Origin: Pedobacter hartonius
GTDB taxonomy: Bacteria; Bacteroidota; Bacteroidia; Sphingobacteriales; Sphingobacteriaceae
NCBI RefSeq assembly: GCF_900107535.1
Contig: NZ_FNRA01000001.1
Location: 708,053 to 772,052 of the forward strand
DNA: 64,000 nt
Direction: 5' to 3'
This document shows, piece after piece, positions 1 to 7,905 of this stretch. Every line of letters begins with the position of its first letter. The stretch's first letter is position 1. A program made the position numbers and the translations under genes. The notes below the pieces were generated by a model, which worked only from the letters and a program-made list of their open reading frames with translations, made no database searches and was not told where the DNA came from.

Positions 1-208
1 CTGTTAGCACCACAAACCTCCAGGGTTCAGTCATTTTATGGGTTGGCGCCCATGTGGAATTGATCAATATCTCTTTTAATTCAGCATCAGGAATTCTACC
101 TGAGCGATAATGATCAGCATAAATACTTTTCCTTTGACGAATATAATGAGTGACTATTTCATGGTCGCACCTAAAATGTATTTCGGTCGCAATATTGTCG
201 TTTTTCAT
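1..208 (-). CDS. nitroreductase family protein, 5' part
   Basis: Reading from an ATG at 208 towards position 1 gives 69 uninterrupted codons that run off the left edge. The protein contains IRQRKSIYADHY, a stretch PDAELKEIL and then APTHKMTEPWRFVVL. This is the usual N-terminal pattern of FMN-dependent nitroreductases: an R-x-S/K-I segment, a helix, then A-P-[ST]-H/K...P-W-R-F-V-V. Family members reduce nitro compounds, quinones or flavins with NAD(P)H in the cytoplasm; the exact substrate cannot be told. The gene diverges from the siderophore operon that starts at 501 and shares its control region. C-terminal two thirds are outside the window. The family call is fairly firm; any role in iron release is only a guess from position. 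Confidence 0.75.
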   Translation of the reverse strand, partial: MKNDNIATEIHFRCDHEIVTHYIRQRKSIYADHYRSGRIPDAELKEILINSTWAPTHKMTEPWRFVVLT

Positions 209-258
209 GGCAAACAGAGATTTTAGTTAATACTTAAGAAAAAAACACAAAATATATG

Positions 259-289
259 TTGCTATTTAGATTTATTACAAATAGATTTG
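259..289 (+). promoter_or_regulatory. candidate promoter of the siderophore operon
   Basis: TTG at 259-261, 20 nt, then TAGATTTG at 282-289 matches the Bacteroidota TTG/TTTG-N19-20-TAnnTTTG consensus. The first 21-bp palindrome (263-283) fills the spacer between the two boxes. Transcription would start near 295 and give an untranslated leader of about 200 nt before the ATG at 501. Inferred from sequence only. Confidence 0.45.
263..283. promoter_or_regulatory. palindromic operator-like site, copy 1
   Basis: An imperfect 21-bp palindrome that starts TATTTAGA and ends ACAAATA. It matches copy 2 (306-326) at 18 of 21 positions. It overlaps a perfect 14-bp palindrome, ACAAAT-AG-ATTTGT, at 277-290. 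Its place inside a candidate promoter in front of siderophore genes suggests a metal-responsive repressor site (Fur or DtxR type), but the regulator is not shown by the sequence. Confidence 0.5.
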
Positions 290-305
290 TCAACAACAAT
301 CCATC

Positions 306-326
306 TATTTAGACTTGTTAAAAATA
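306..326. promoter_or_regulatory. palindromic operator-like site, copy 2
   Basis: Second copy of the 21-bp element, starting TATTTAGA and ending AAAAATA, 43 bp downstream of copy 1 start to start (about four helical turns). It overlaps TTGTTA-AAAA-TAACAA at 315-330. It lies just downstream of the predicted plus-strand start and near the predicted start of the minus-strand promoter, so one bound repressor could affect both directions. Confidence 0.5.
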
Positions 327-336
327 ACAACAATGG

Positions 337-366
337 CAAATGTAAAAGTTCTTATGATTAAAACAA
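337..366 (-). promoter_or_regulatory. candidate divergent promoter for the nitroreductase gene
   Basis: On the minus strand TTG (366-364), 19 nt, then TACATTTG (344-337) fits the Bacteroidota consensus. Transcription would start near 331 and run towards the nitroreductase ATG at 208, crossing both palindromic sites. Confidence 0.35.
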
Positions 367-500
367 TATTTATTTCAACTCTTGATATTTAAAAGCGTCA
401 ACAAACCGATTTAGCAAACTTAATTAACTATTAAATAACAATTATCATCACTCAAATTAATCATGTATTACTATTAACCTGTCTATAAAAACCTACCGAT

Positions 501-1595
501 ATGGAATTAAAAAACGAAGAATCACTCCGTCAGTTACCTCCAATGGCGCCCTTAATGATTGAAGTTTCGCCTGTTGAACGCGCAATTATTAAAAGTTCGT
601 CCCTGCAGCTTCAAAAAAAATTCGGACATTACGAATCGCCCGCCTACATCGCATCCCTCCATCTGAATGCTTACTATTTACTTCCTGAACGTATCGCTGC
701 ATTGCTCAGTAATTTGAGTACCGACTTTTCAAGTCAGCAGTATGGGGCAATTGTTTTCAAAGGACTTGTTGATGTAGACCAGGATGCATTAGGCCCAACG
801 CCCGCATCATGGAAAGAAGCAGATGACCATAAACATAATCTCTACGGTTTTATCTCCTCCCTGCTTCACGGTGCCGTTCCCTCCAAACCTGTTCAATATT
901 ATGTGCAGCGCAAAGGCGGAGGGATTTTACATGCCATTATTCCTGAGGAAAGTATGTCATTCTCGCAAACAGGTGCAGGTTCAAAAACAGATCTGTTTGT
1001 ACATACAGAAGATGCATTCTTATATCATCCGGCAGATTTTCTTAGCTTTTTATATCTCAGGAACGAAGAGCAGGTAAACTCCACGTTATATTCTATCCGC
1101 TCTCACGGAGAAACAGACGATTTGATGAAAGAGCTTTTCAAACCCATTTACAAGTGCCCGAAAGACGCAAATTTCAATCCTGAGGAAGCACTTGCACAGG
1201 AAGAAACAACCCCTGTTCTATACGGAAATATCAAGCGGCCGTTTATCCGCTTTGACGCGGCAGAGCAAATTTATAATGAACAGGCAGACCAGACGCCGGA
1301 GGCTTTAGACATCTTAAAAAAGTTCTGGGCGAAAGCCAAACAGCTGATCTATGACCAGTTCATTCCGAATGCAGGCGACCTGATTTTTGTGAACAATCAT
1401 TTATGCGCCCACGGACGAACGGCTTTCCAGGCCGGTGTCAGGCAAGTTGACGGGAAGATTGTGCCATGTGAACGGCGGCAAATGCTGCGCATGATGAGCA
1501 AAAGCAGTCTGATTCACGTGCAGTCCGTAGCACATCCCGAGAATCCTTTTATGATCATGGAAGATCATTATGGCAAAGTCATCACTGCAAGCTAA
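501..1595 (+). CDS. Fe(II)/2-oxoglutarate oxygenase, probable L-lysine hydroxylase
   Basis: A 364-residue member of the clavaminate synthase-like (TauD/VioC/AsnO) group. The metal triad is visible as H168-T-E170 in DLFVHTEDAF and the distal H304 in NNHLCAHGRTAF; the Arg-rich ERRQMLR segment (about 324-330) should hold the 2-oxoglutarate-binding Arg. Over its whole length it reads like the Bacteroidota L-lysine 4-hydroxylases described from Flavobacterium, Chitinophaga and Niastella (shared blocks YGAIVF, GPTPA, LLHGAVPSKPVQYY, FLSFLYLRNEE); this likeness is from memory, not a search. The enzyme would hydroxylate a free amino acid carbon using O2, Fe(II) and 2-oxoglutarate in the cytoplasm. 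It is the first gene of the run, 24 nt before the first siderophore synthetase, so it probably makes a building block for that product. Lysine as substrate is inference; another basic or acidic amino acid remains possible. Confidence 0.8.
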   Translation: MELKNEESLRQLPPMAPLMIEVSPVERAIIKSSSLQLQKKFGHYESPAYIASLHLNAYYLLPERIAALLSNLSTDFSSQQYGAIVFKGLVDVDQDALGPTPASWKEADDHKHNLYGFISSLLHGAVPSKPVQYYVQRKGGGILHAIIPEESMSFSQTGAGSKTDLFVHTEDAFLYHPADFLSFLYLRNEEQVNSTLYSIRSHGETDDLMKELFKPIYKCPKDANFNPEEALAQEETTPVLYGNIKRPFIRFDAAEQIYNEQADQTPEALDILKKFWAKAKQLIYDQFIPNAGDLIFVNNHLCAHGRTAFQAGVRQVDGKIVPCERRQMLRMMSKSSLIHVQSVAHPENPFMIMEDHYGKVITAS

Positions 1596-1619
1596 CTTAT
1601 TACCTAAATATTCAACCAA

Positions 1620-3461
1620 ATGGAAAAACAAGCCGAAATGAGCATTCCTCAAAATCATCAGTTATCCCCTGAATCAGCCATCGCCCACCTGAGTCCTCAG
1701 ATATGGGAACAGGTAAACCGCCTGCAGGTCAGGAAAATGTTATGCGAGTTTTCGCATGAACTGCTTCTTGTTCCTCAACTGAAACGCATTCATGGCAACT
1801 GGGGCCTGTATATCCTGTCTACAAATGACGGGGAAATAGAATATCAGTTTCTGGCGCGGGTGCTGGGACTGGACCACTGGCATATCGATACTGCATCGAT
1901 CACCAGAATGAGAGGCGACAAAGTAGAGGCACTGGATGCCATTGCTTTTATTACTGAATTTACCAGGGAGCTCGGCTTTACCGACACAAATCTGCCCACT
2001 TATCTGGAAGAAATTATCAGCTGCCTTTACGGCAGTGCCTATATGCATGCAAACGAAAAACTCAGCTCCAAAGATTTAACACAGGCAAGTTATGCGGATA
2101 CAGAACATGCCATGATCGCGGGCCATCCCTGTTTTATTGCCAACAGCGCAAGAATAGGCTTTGATGCCATTGATTACCAAAACTATAGTCCTGAGGCCGC
2201 GGCGCCACTTTCACTGATCTGGGTAGCGGGCCACAGGGATTGTACTGAATTCACAAGTATTGCCCCGCTGACCTATCAGCAGGTAATCGCACAGGAACTG
2301 GACGCTGAAACCAATCAGTCATTTCATGATGAACTCCTGAAAAAAGGTCTCGACCCTGCTCATTACATCTGTTTTCCCATCCATCCATGGCAGTGGTTTA
2401 ATAAACTGATCCACCTCTTCGCTCCGGATATCGCAGCATCAAAACTGGTTTGTCTGGGGTATAGCAAAGACCAGTACCTGCCCCAGCAATCTGTACGTAC
2501 ATTTTTCAATGTCAGCCATACCGGCCGGTTCTATGTAAAATCAGCCCTGTCAATCTTAAATATGGGTTTCATGAGGGGCCTTTCACCCTATTTCATGCGC
2601 ACTACTCCGGCCATCAATGAATGGGTAGCGGAAATCGTAAGCAGCGACCTTTATTTGCAACAGAAAGGATTTACAGTGTTAAAAGAGATTTCCACAGTCG
2701 GCTATACCAACCAGCATATCGAAAATGCAATTCAAACCGACAGCCCATATAAAAAAATGCTGTCAACACTCTGGCGGGAGAGCCCGATGGACAAAATAGA
2801 ACCCGGTGAGCGACTGATGACCATGGCCGCCCTGCTGCATGTAGATACACATGGAAATGCGCTCCTGCCTGAACTGATCCGCAGTTCTCCGCTGGATACA
2901 GAACAATGGCTGGAAAGTTACCTGCAATGTTATTTAAGCCCGCTGCTGCATTGTTTTTATTTTCATGACATGCGCTTTATGCCACATGGCGAAAACCTGA
3001 TCCTGGTGTTTAAAGACAATGTCCCTGTAAGGGCCATCATGAAAGATATTGGTGAAGAGGTAGCCGTGGTCAACCAGCAAAAGGAATTGCCTGAAATCGT
3101 AAAGAGGATCATTATCCCCGTTCCCGAAGACCTGAAGATCCTATCCATTTTCACACAGATCTTTGATTCCTTCTTCCGCTTTTTGAACCACATCCTGGTA
3201 GAGCATGCAGGTTATCCTGAAGAACAGTTCTGGAAGCTAGTAGCAGATTGCATTACGGATTACCAGTTTGAGTATCCTCAGCTGGAAGATAAGTTCAGAA
3301 AATACGACCTGTTCGCGCCGGAAATCATCAAAACCTGTTCTAACCGCCTTCAGATGCAGAATAGTCAGAAAATGCTGGATGGTGCCGATCCGTTCAGGAA
3401 CCAGAAGTTCGCCGGCATCTTAAAAAATCCGCTGGCCGCTTACCAGGCAAAGTTATTATAA
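1620..3461 (+). CDS. IucA/IucC-family (NIS) siderophore synthetase 1, DesD-like
   Basis: A 613-residue NRPS-independent siderophore synthetase. These enzymes activate a carboxylate as acyl-adenylate and join it to an amine or alcohol. Visible motifs in order: GHP at 168-170 followed by IANSARIGFD, PIHPWQWFNK at 253-262, QQSVRTFFNVSH with the S-x-R-T nucleotide-binding motif at 291-294, NMGFMRGLSP, PHGENL at 455-460 and KDIGEE at 475-480. The last two belong to the C-terminal FhuF-like half. The pattern fits the DesD/AlcC (type C) branch rather than IucA or IucC. Length is normal. ATG 1620 is used; ATG 1638 is a possible shorter start. The next gene is a full-length paralogue 39 nt downstream. 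No adenylating, N-hydroxylating or acylating partner is seen nearby, so the substrate is open. Confidence 0.9.
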   Translation: MEKQAEMSIPQNHQLSPESAIAHLSPQIWEQVNRLQVRKMLCEFSHELLLVPQLKRIHGNWGLYILSTNDGEIEYQFLARVLGLDHWHIDTASITRMRGDKVEALDAIAFITEFTRELGFTDTNLPTYLEEIISCLYGSAYMHANEKLSSKDLTQASYADTEHAMIAGHPCFIANSARIGFDAIDYQNYSPEAAAPLSLIWVAGHRDCTEFTSIAPLTYQQVIAQELDAETNQSFHDELLKKGLDPAHYICFPIHPWQWFNKLIHLFAPDIAASKLVCLGYSKDQYLPQQSVRTFFNVSHTGRFYVKSALSILNMGFMRGLSPYFMRTTPAINEWVAEIVSSDLYLQQKGFTVLKEISTVGYTNQHIENAIQTDSPYKKMLSTLWRESPMDKIEPGERLMTMAALLHVDTHGNALLPELIRSSPLDTEQWLESYLQCYLSPLLHCFYFHDMRFMPHGENLILVFKDNVPVRAIMKDIGEEVAVVNQQKELPEIVKRIIIPVPEDLKILSIFTQIFDSFFRFLNHILVEHAGYPEEQFWKLVADCITDYQFEYPQLEDKFRKYDLFAPEIIKTCSNRLQMQNSQKMLDGADPFRNQKFAGILKNPLAAYQAKLL

Positions 3462-3500
3462 AATACACCCTGCATCTACCAACCCTTAATCCTAAGAAAA

Positions 3501-5345
3501 ATGAACATACAAACAAAGGTTACCCCAACTCAGGCTTCAGCACACCTGGAAAAGCCCGTATGGGAAAAGGTAAACCGCCTGCACCTGCGGAAAATAATTG
3601 CAGAATTTTCTCATGAGCGCATTATAATCCCGAAACTCACCGCTGAGAAAGATGGCTGGGGCCATTACCTGTTAATGAATAAAACCGGGGAGATCACTTA
3701 CAGCTTCCGGGCAAAGATCCTTGCCCTGAACCACTGGTACGTTGACACCGCTTCCCAGGAGAAACATATTGAAGGCAAACCTGCCACAATTGATGCCCTG
3801 AACTTTATCATTGAATTCAGGGAAGAGCTTGGCATCCCTGATGAATCACTGCCGGTATACCTGGAAGAGGTTTGCAGTACGCTGAGCGGAAGTTCATACA
3901 TGAATTTTTACGGCAAGCCCGAATCAAGAGAGCTGTTAAATGCAGGCTACCAGCAAACAGAATCTACTATGACCGGGCACCCCCGCTTTATTGCCAATAA
4001 CGGCCGGATTGGTTTTGACGCCGGCGACTACAGGGAATACGCCCCTGAAACAGCCGCACCGTTTGCCCTGGTATGGCTTGCCGGTAACAGGCAGACGGCG
4101 GTCTTCAGCGCAGTTTCTTCGCTGGAATATACACAGGTCATCCTGCAGGAGCTTGGAGAGGAAAACCTGAAACGCTTTAACGGCATCCTGACCGCCAAAA
4201 AACTGAATCCGGATGACTATTTCTTTATCCCCGTACATCCATGGCAATGGTTCAATAAACTATCAAATATTTTCGCTGCCGATATTGCCACGCAGCAATT
4301 GGTCTGCCTGGGATACAGTGATGACCAATACCTCCCGCAGCAATCCATAAGAACATTTTTCAATGTCAGCCATCCCGAAAAGTTTTATGTAAAAACTGCC
4401 CTGTCAGTACTGAATATGGGTTATGTCAGGGGCTTATCCCCAAAATTCATGATGACCAACCCACCAATCAATGAGTGGATCTATAATTTAGTGGAAAACG
4501 ACAGTTACCTGCAGCAAAAAAGGTTCTTCATCCTGAGAGAAATTGCCAGCGTAAGTTTTGCCCATCGCTATTACGAATCTGCAGTGGGTGCCGACAGCCA
4601 TTACAAAAAAATGCTTGCCTGTTTATGGCGGGAAAGCCCGGTAAGTAAAATCACGAAAGATCAGCAGCTCATTACGATGGCAGCGCTGCTGCATGTTGAC
4701 AATGAGGGGAATGCCTACCTGCCGGAATTGATCCGTGCTTCGGGCTTAACTACATCTGAATGGCTAAAGGAATACTTCGATTGTTACCTAAGCCCCCTGC
4801 TGCACTGTTTTTACCAATGGGACATGGTATTTATGCCACATGGCGAAAACCTGATCATGGTACTTGAAAACCATATTCCCGTACGTGCCATTATGAAAGA
4901 TATTGGTGAGGAAGTGTCTCTGCTCAATACCGCCCATCCTGTTCCGGAAGCAGCATCAAGGTTATCAGTAACTGTCCCTGAGATAGCTAAAACATTACCC
5001 CTGTTTACACAAATCTTCGATTCCATCTTCAGGTTCATCTCGGCAATACTGGTTGAACATGCGGGTTTCAGTGAAAAAAGATTCTGGAAGCTGGTTGCGG
5101 ATTGCATCCTCGACTATCAGAAGGATCATCCCGAATTTAATGAGTCCTATCAAAAATATGACCTGTTCGTCAGTGAGTTTAGTCCTGATGCCCTGAACAG
5201 GCTGCAGCTAAACAATAACCGGCAATTGCGCAACCGGGCAAATCCGTTTAAAGACCTTCCCTATATCGGAAATATGGCAAACCCTGTTGCCCCTTATCAG
5301 CATCATCCTGCAGATGAGGAATATATACACCATCAAAAAGAATAA
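3501..5345 (+). CDS. IucA/IucC-family (NIS) siderophore synthetase 2, DesD-like
   Basis: A 614-residue paralogue of the preceding gene with the same motif order: GHP at 159-161 then IANNGRIGFD, VHPWQWFNK at 245-253, QQSIRTFFNVSH with S-x-R-T at 282-285, NMGYVRGLSP, PHGENL and KDIGEEV in the C-terminal half. All motifs are intact, so neither copy looks decayed. Two synthetases in tandem usually mean two different condensations, or first an oligomerisation and then a ring closure or citrate addition; which applies here is unknown. It lies 32 nt before the receptor gene, consistent with one transcript. The two paralogues are clearly alike along their length yet differ at many positions, which suggests an old duplication with specialised roles. 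Confidence 0.9.
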   Translation: MNIQTKVTPTQASAHLEKPVWEKVNRLHLRKIIAEFSHERIIIPKLTAEKDGWGHYLLMNKTGEITYSFRAKILALNHWYVDTASQEKHIEGKPATIDALNFIIEFREELGIPDESLPVYLEEVCSTLSGSSYMNFYGKPESRELLNAGYQQTESTMTGHPRFIANNGRIGFDAGDYREYAPETAAPFALVWLAGNRQTAVFSAVSSLEYTQVILQELGEENLKRFNGILTAKKLNPDDYFFIPVHPWQWFNKLSNIFAADIATQQLVCLGYSDDQYLPQQSIRTFFNVSHPEKFYVKTALSVLNMGYVRGLSPKFMMTNPPINEWIYNLVENDSYLQQKRFFILREIASVSFAHRYYESAVGADSHYKKMLACLWRESPVSKITKDQQLITMAALLHVDNEGNAYLPELIRASGLTTSEWLKEYFDCYLSPLLHCFYQWDMVFMPHGENLIMVLENHIPVRAIMKDIGEEVSLLNTAHPVPEAASRLSVTVPEIAKTLPLFTQIFDSIFRFISAILVEHAGFSEKRFWKLVADCILDYQKDHPEFNESYQKYDLFVSEFSPDALNRLQLNNNRQLRNRANPFKDLPYIGNMANPVAPYQHHPADEEYIHHQKE

Positions 5346-5377
5346 ACACAATTACAAACATATCAACACCAATTATT

Positions 5378-7777
5378 ATGAAACAATTTTACGTCTCTCA
5401 TTCAGCCCGGATGAGGCAATGTTTAAACTTCCTGCTGGTATTTACAACGATGCTATTGACTAGCCCGCCCGGTTTACTGGCGAATTTCAGCAGGCAGGAG
5501 AATGGTTCAATCTCCGGTAAAATCACAACGAGCGACCAGAAACCTGCGGAATTTTCTACCGTTGTGCTGGAAGGAAAAACAAGTGTTCAGGTAGACAAAA
5601 CGGGAAAATATATATTTGAGAACCTTGCCCCGGGCGCCTACACGCTTAAAGTGAGCTTTGTAGGCCAGAAACCACAGCTAAAAACCATTGTCCTGCAGGC
5701 GGGAGAAAAAGCTACGGCAGACTTCTCCTTTTCTTCTACCGCCAAAGACCTGAACGAAGTGCTGATTGTTGGCGATAAATACAACGTGTCGTCAAGAAAG
5801 GAAAGCCGTTACGTATCCCGGTTGCCGCTTAAAAACCTCGAGAACCCGCAGGTCTATTCTGTGGTAGACAAAGAGCTGATCAAGGAACAAATGGCCCTTA
5901 CACTGGAAGAATCATTCCGCAATATACCGGGAGCAGCTCCTGCAAAAACAGGTGCAGGTATGCCTGCGTTTTTCTCCAGGGGATTTCAGACGAGTGAGAA
6001 CTTCAGAAATGGGATGGCTACCTCTTTGAGAACAGGCATTGACCTATCCATGGTTGAACGTGTAGAAGCAGTCAAAGGACCATCAGCTACGCTGTTTGGC
6101 GCTGCAATGACTTCTTTCGGGGGGCTCGTAAATTATGTAACTAAAAAACCCTATGATACGTTTGGCGGTGAAATCTCCTATATCCAGGGCAGTTTTGACC
6201 TGAGCAGGTTAAGTGCCGACATCAATACACCTGTGAATGAGGATAAATCATTGTTATTCCGTCTGAACCTGGCTACACAAAAGGAGAACTCATTTCAGGA
6301 CCAGGGATTCGGAACCACATACGTTGTTGCACCAAGTATCTCCTACCAGGTGAATGACCGCCTGATCTTCAGGCTTGATGCAGATCTGCAGACTTACAAA
6401 GGCACATCTTCTACAGCCTGGGCCATTGGAGCGGGGATAACTGCCAAAAGTTACGATGAGCTAGGCCTGGACTATAAACGTTCACTGATTGACAACTCAT
6501 TTGTGGGTCACCAATCTTCAAATAATGTTTATGCGCAGGCAGAATACAAGATCTCTGATGAATGGACCTCGCAAACCAACTATTCATTTGGTAACGGAGA
6601 ATATAATGACCTCCTTTATTTCAACCAGACCTGGCTGACCAATACCACCATCGCCAGGGCAATAGGTGTATTTTCACCGGACAAATCCGGAAGAAAAGAG
6701 ATCCAGCAGAATTTTATCGGAGATTTTAAAATCGGTACCTTCAGAAACAGGCTGGTAGTTGGACTGGATTATATGTCGCAGTTCAGGAACTTCAAGTATA
6801 CGGCATTGCAGCTGGATACGCTCAACATTACCGGTACCATTAAGGATATCCGCGTACAGCAGGTAGAAAACCGTTTAGGTACGGTCAGTACCCCGGAGAG
6901 TCTGAATAAGCAAAATACGTACAGCGCATATGTCTCTGATGTATTTAACTTTACCGACGCACTAATGGCAATGGTAAGTTTACGTGCAGACCGCTTTATG
7001 AATAGCGGCACGAAAAATAATCTTACGCAAGTAATAACCGGTAAATACAACCAGACTGCTTTTTCTCCAAAATTCGGAGTCGTTTACCAGCCTATAAAGG
7101 ATAAGGTGGCCATCTTCGGAAATTATATGAACGGTTTTAAAAACGTTGCAAGTACAACACAACCGGACGGTTCTGTCTCTAATTTCAAACCGCAACAGGC
7201 CAATCAGTGGGAAGGTGGTGTAAAACTTGACCTGATGAATAAAAAACTGAATGCTACGATCAGTTATTACGACATCTCAGTTAAAAATATCACCAGGGTA
7301 ACGTCTATTAACAACCAGAACTTCACCGTACAGGATGGTACGCAGGAAAGTAAAGGTGTGGAAATTGAATTCATTGGTAATCCCTTCCCGGGCTTCAATT
7401 TCGTATCTGGTTATGGCTACAACGACAACAAGTTTAAAGACGGTGCTCCTGCAGTGGCTGGCAAACGTGCTGTTGGAACACCAAAAAACGTAGCTAACAT
7501 CTGGTTAGGTTATACTTTACTGGACGGTTCCATTAAAGGCCTGGGCTTTGGTGCCGGTGCCATTTACGTAGATGATGCTTATTTCAATGCGGCGAACACA
7601 TTTGTCCTGCCACAATATACAGTTATTGATGCCACTGTGTTCTTTAACAGGCCAAAATACCGTTTCAGCTTTAAAGCGAATAACATCCTGAATGAAAAGT
7701 ACTGGATCTCTGATGGCTTTTACGCACGCCCGCAAAAACCGGTAAACTTCCTGACAAGCGTAACCTTCAAGTTTTAG
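5378..7777 (+). CDS. TonB-dependent siderophore receptor
   Basis: A 799-residue outer-membrane receptor expected to import the ferric siderophore, powered by TonB-ExbB-ExbD. A hydrophobic signal segment lies at about 14-35. It is followed by a carboxypeptidase-regulatory-like domain (about 43-125: GSISGKITTSDQKP, GAYTLKVSFVGQ), a TonB-box-like stretch near DLNEVLIVG, a plug domain (EESFRNIPGAAP, FFSRGFQ, VERVEAVKGPSATLFGA) and a 22-stranded-type barrel ending in a terminal Phe (TSVTFKF). The plug wording is that of FhuA/FoxA-like siderophore receptors, not of SusC proteins, and there is no STN domain, so control by an ECF/FecR pair is not expected. It sits directly behind the two synthetases and is likely co-transcribed, coupling export product and uptake. 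Confidence 0.93.
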   Translation: MKQFYVSHSARMRQCLNFLLVFTTMLLTSPPGLLANFSRQENGSISGKITTSDQKPAEFSTVVLEGKTSVQVDKTGKYIFENLAPGAYTLKVSFVGQKPQLKTIVLQAGEKATADFSFSSTAKDLNEVLIVGDKYNVSSRKESRYVSRLPLKNLENPQVYSVVDKELIKEQMALTLEESFRNIPGAAPAKTGAGMPAFFSRGFQTSENFRNGMATSLRTGIDLSMVERVEAVKGPSATLFGAAMTSFGGLVNYVTKKPYDTFGGEISYIQGSFDLSRLSADINTPVNEDKSLLFRLNLATQKENSFQDQGFGTTYVVAPSISYQVNDRLIFRLDADLQTYKGTSSTAWAIGAGITAKSYDELGLDYKRSLIDNSFVGHQSSNNVYAQAEYKISDEWTSQTNYSFGNGEYNDLLYFNQTWLTNTTIARAIGVFSPDKSGRKEIQQNFIGDFKIGTFRNRLVVGLDYMSQFRNFKYTALQLDTLNITGTIKDIRVQQVENRLGTVSTPESLNKQNTYSAYVSDVFNFTDALMAMVSLRADRFMNSGTKNNLTQVITGKYNQTAFSPKFGVVYQPIKDKVAIFGNYMNGFKNVASTTQPDGSVSNFKPQQANQWEGGVKLDLMNKKLNATISYYDISVKNITRVTSINNQNFTVQDGTQESKGVEIEFIGNPFPGFNFVSGYGYNDNKFKDGAPAVAGKRAVGTPKNVANIWLGYTLLDGSIKGLGFGAGAIYVDDAYFNAANTFVLPQYTVIDATVFFNRPKYRFSFKANNILNEKYWISDGFYARPQKPVNFLTSVTFKF

Positions 7778-7831
7778 GCAAAAAAAAGTACGGGTACCCG
7801 GTAAAAACTACTCAGGATTTCAATCCTTAAC

Positions 7832-7905
7832 AAAGAGGCTCTGTTATGTCTGTTCTGCCCCCGATCAGTACTGAATCTGGGATAGCGGAATTGAAGAGCC
7901 TCTTT
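7832..7905 (+). repeat. inverted repeat enclosing the start codon of the next gene
   Basis: AAAGAGGCTCT at 7832-7842 is perfectly complementary to AGAGCCTCTTT at 7895-7905, an 11-bp stem with a 52-nt loop. The ATG at 7846 and the purine-rich AAAGAGG before it lie in the stem and loop, so pairing in the mRNA could hide the initiation region, or a later start is used. Confidence 0.5.

Noticed and set aside
5378..7777. Receptor as part of an ECF/FecR signalling system
   Set aside because: It lacks an STN domain and no sigma or anti-sigma gene is near; control by the 263-326 operators is more plausible.
7791..7800. CGGGTACCCG palindrome after the receptor gene as terminator
   Set aside because: Only 10 bp without a loop or T-run, so it cannot form a useful hairpin.
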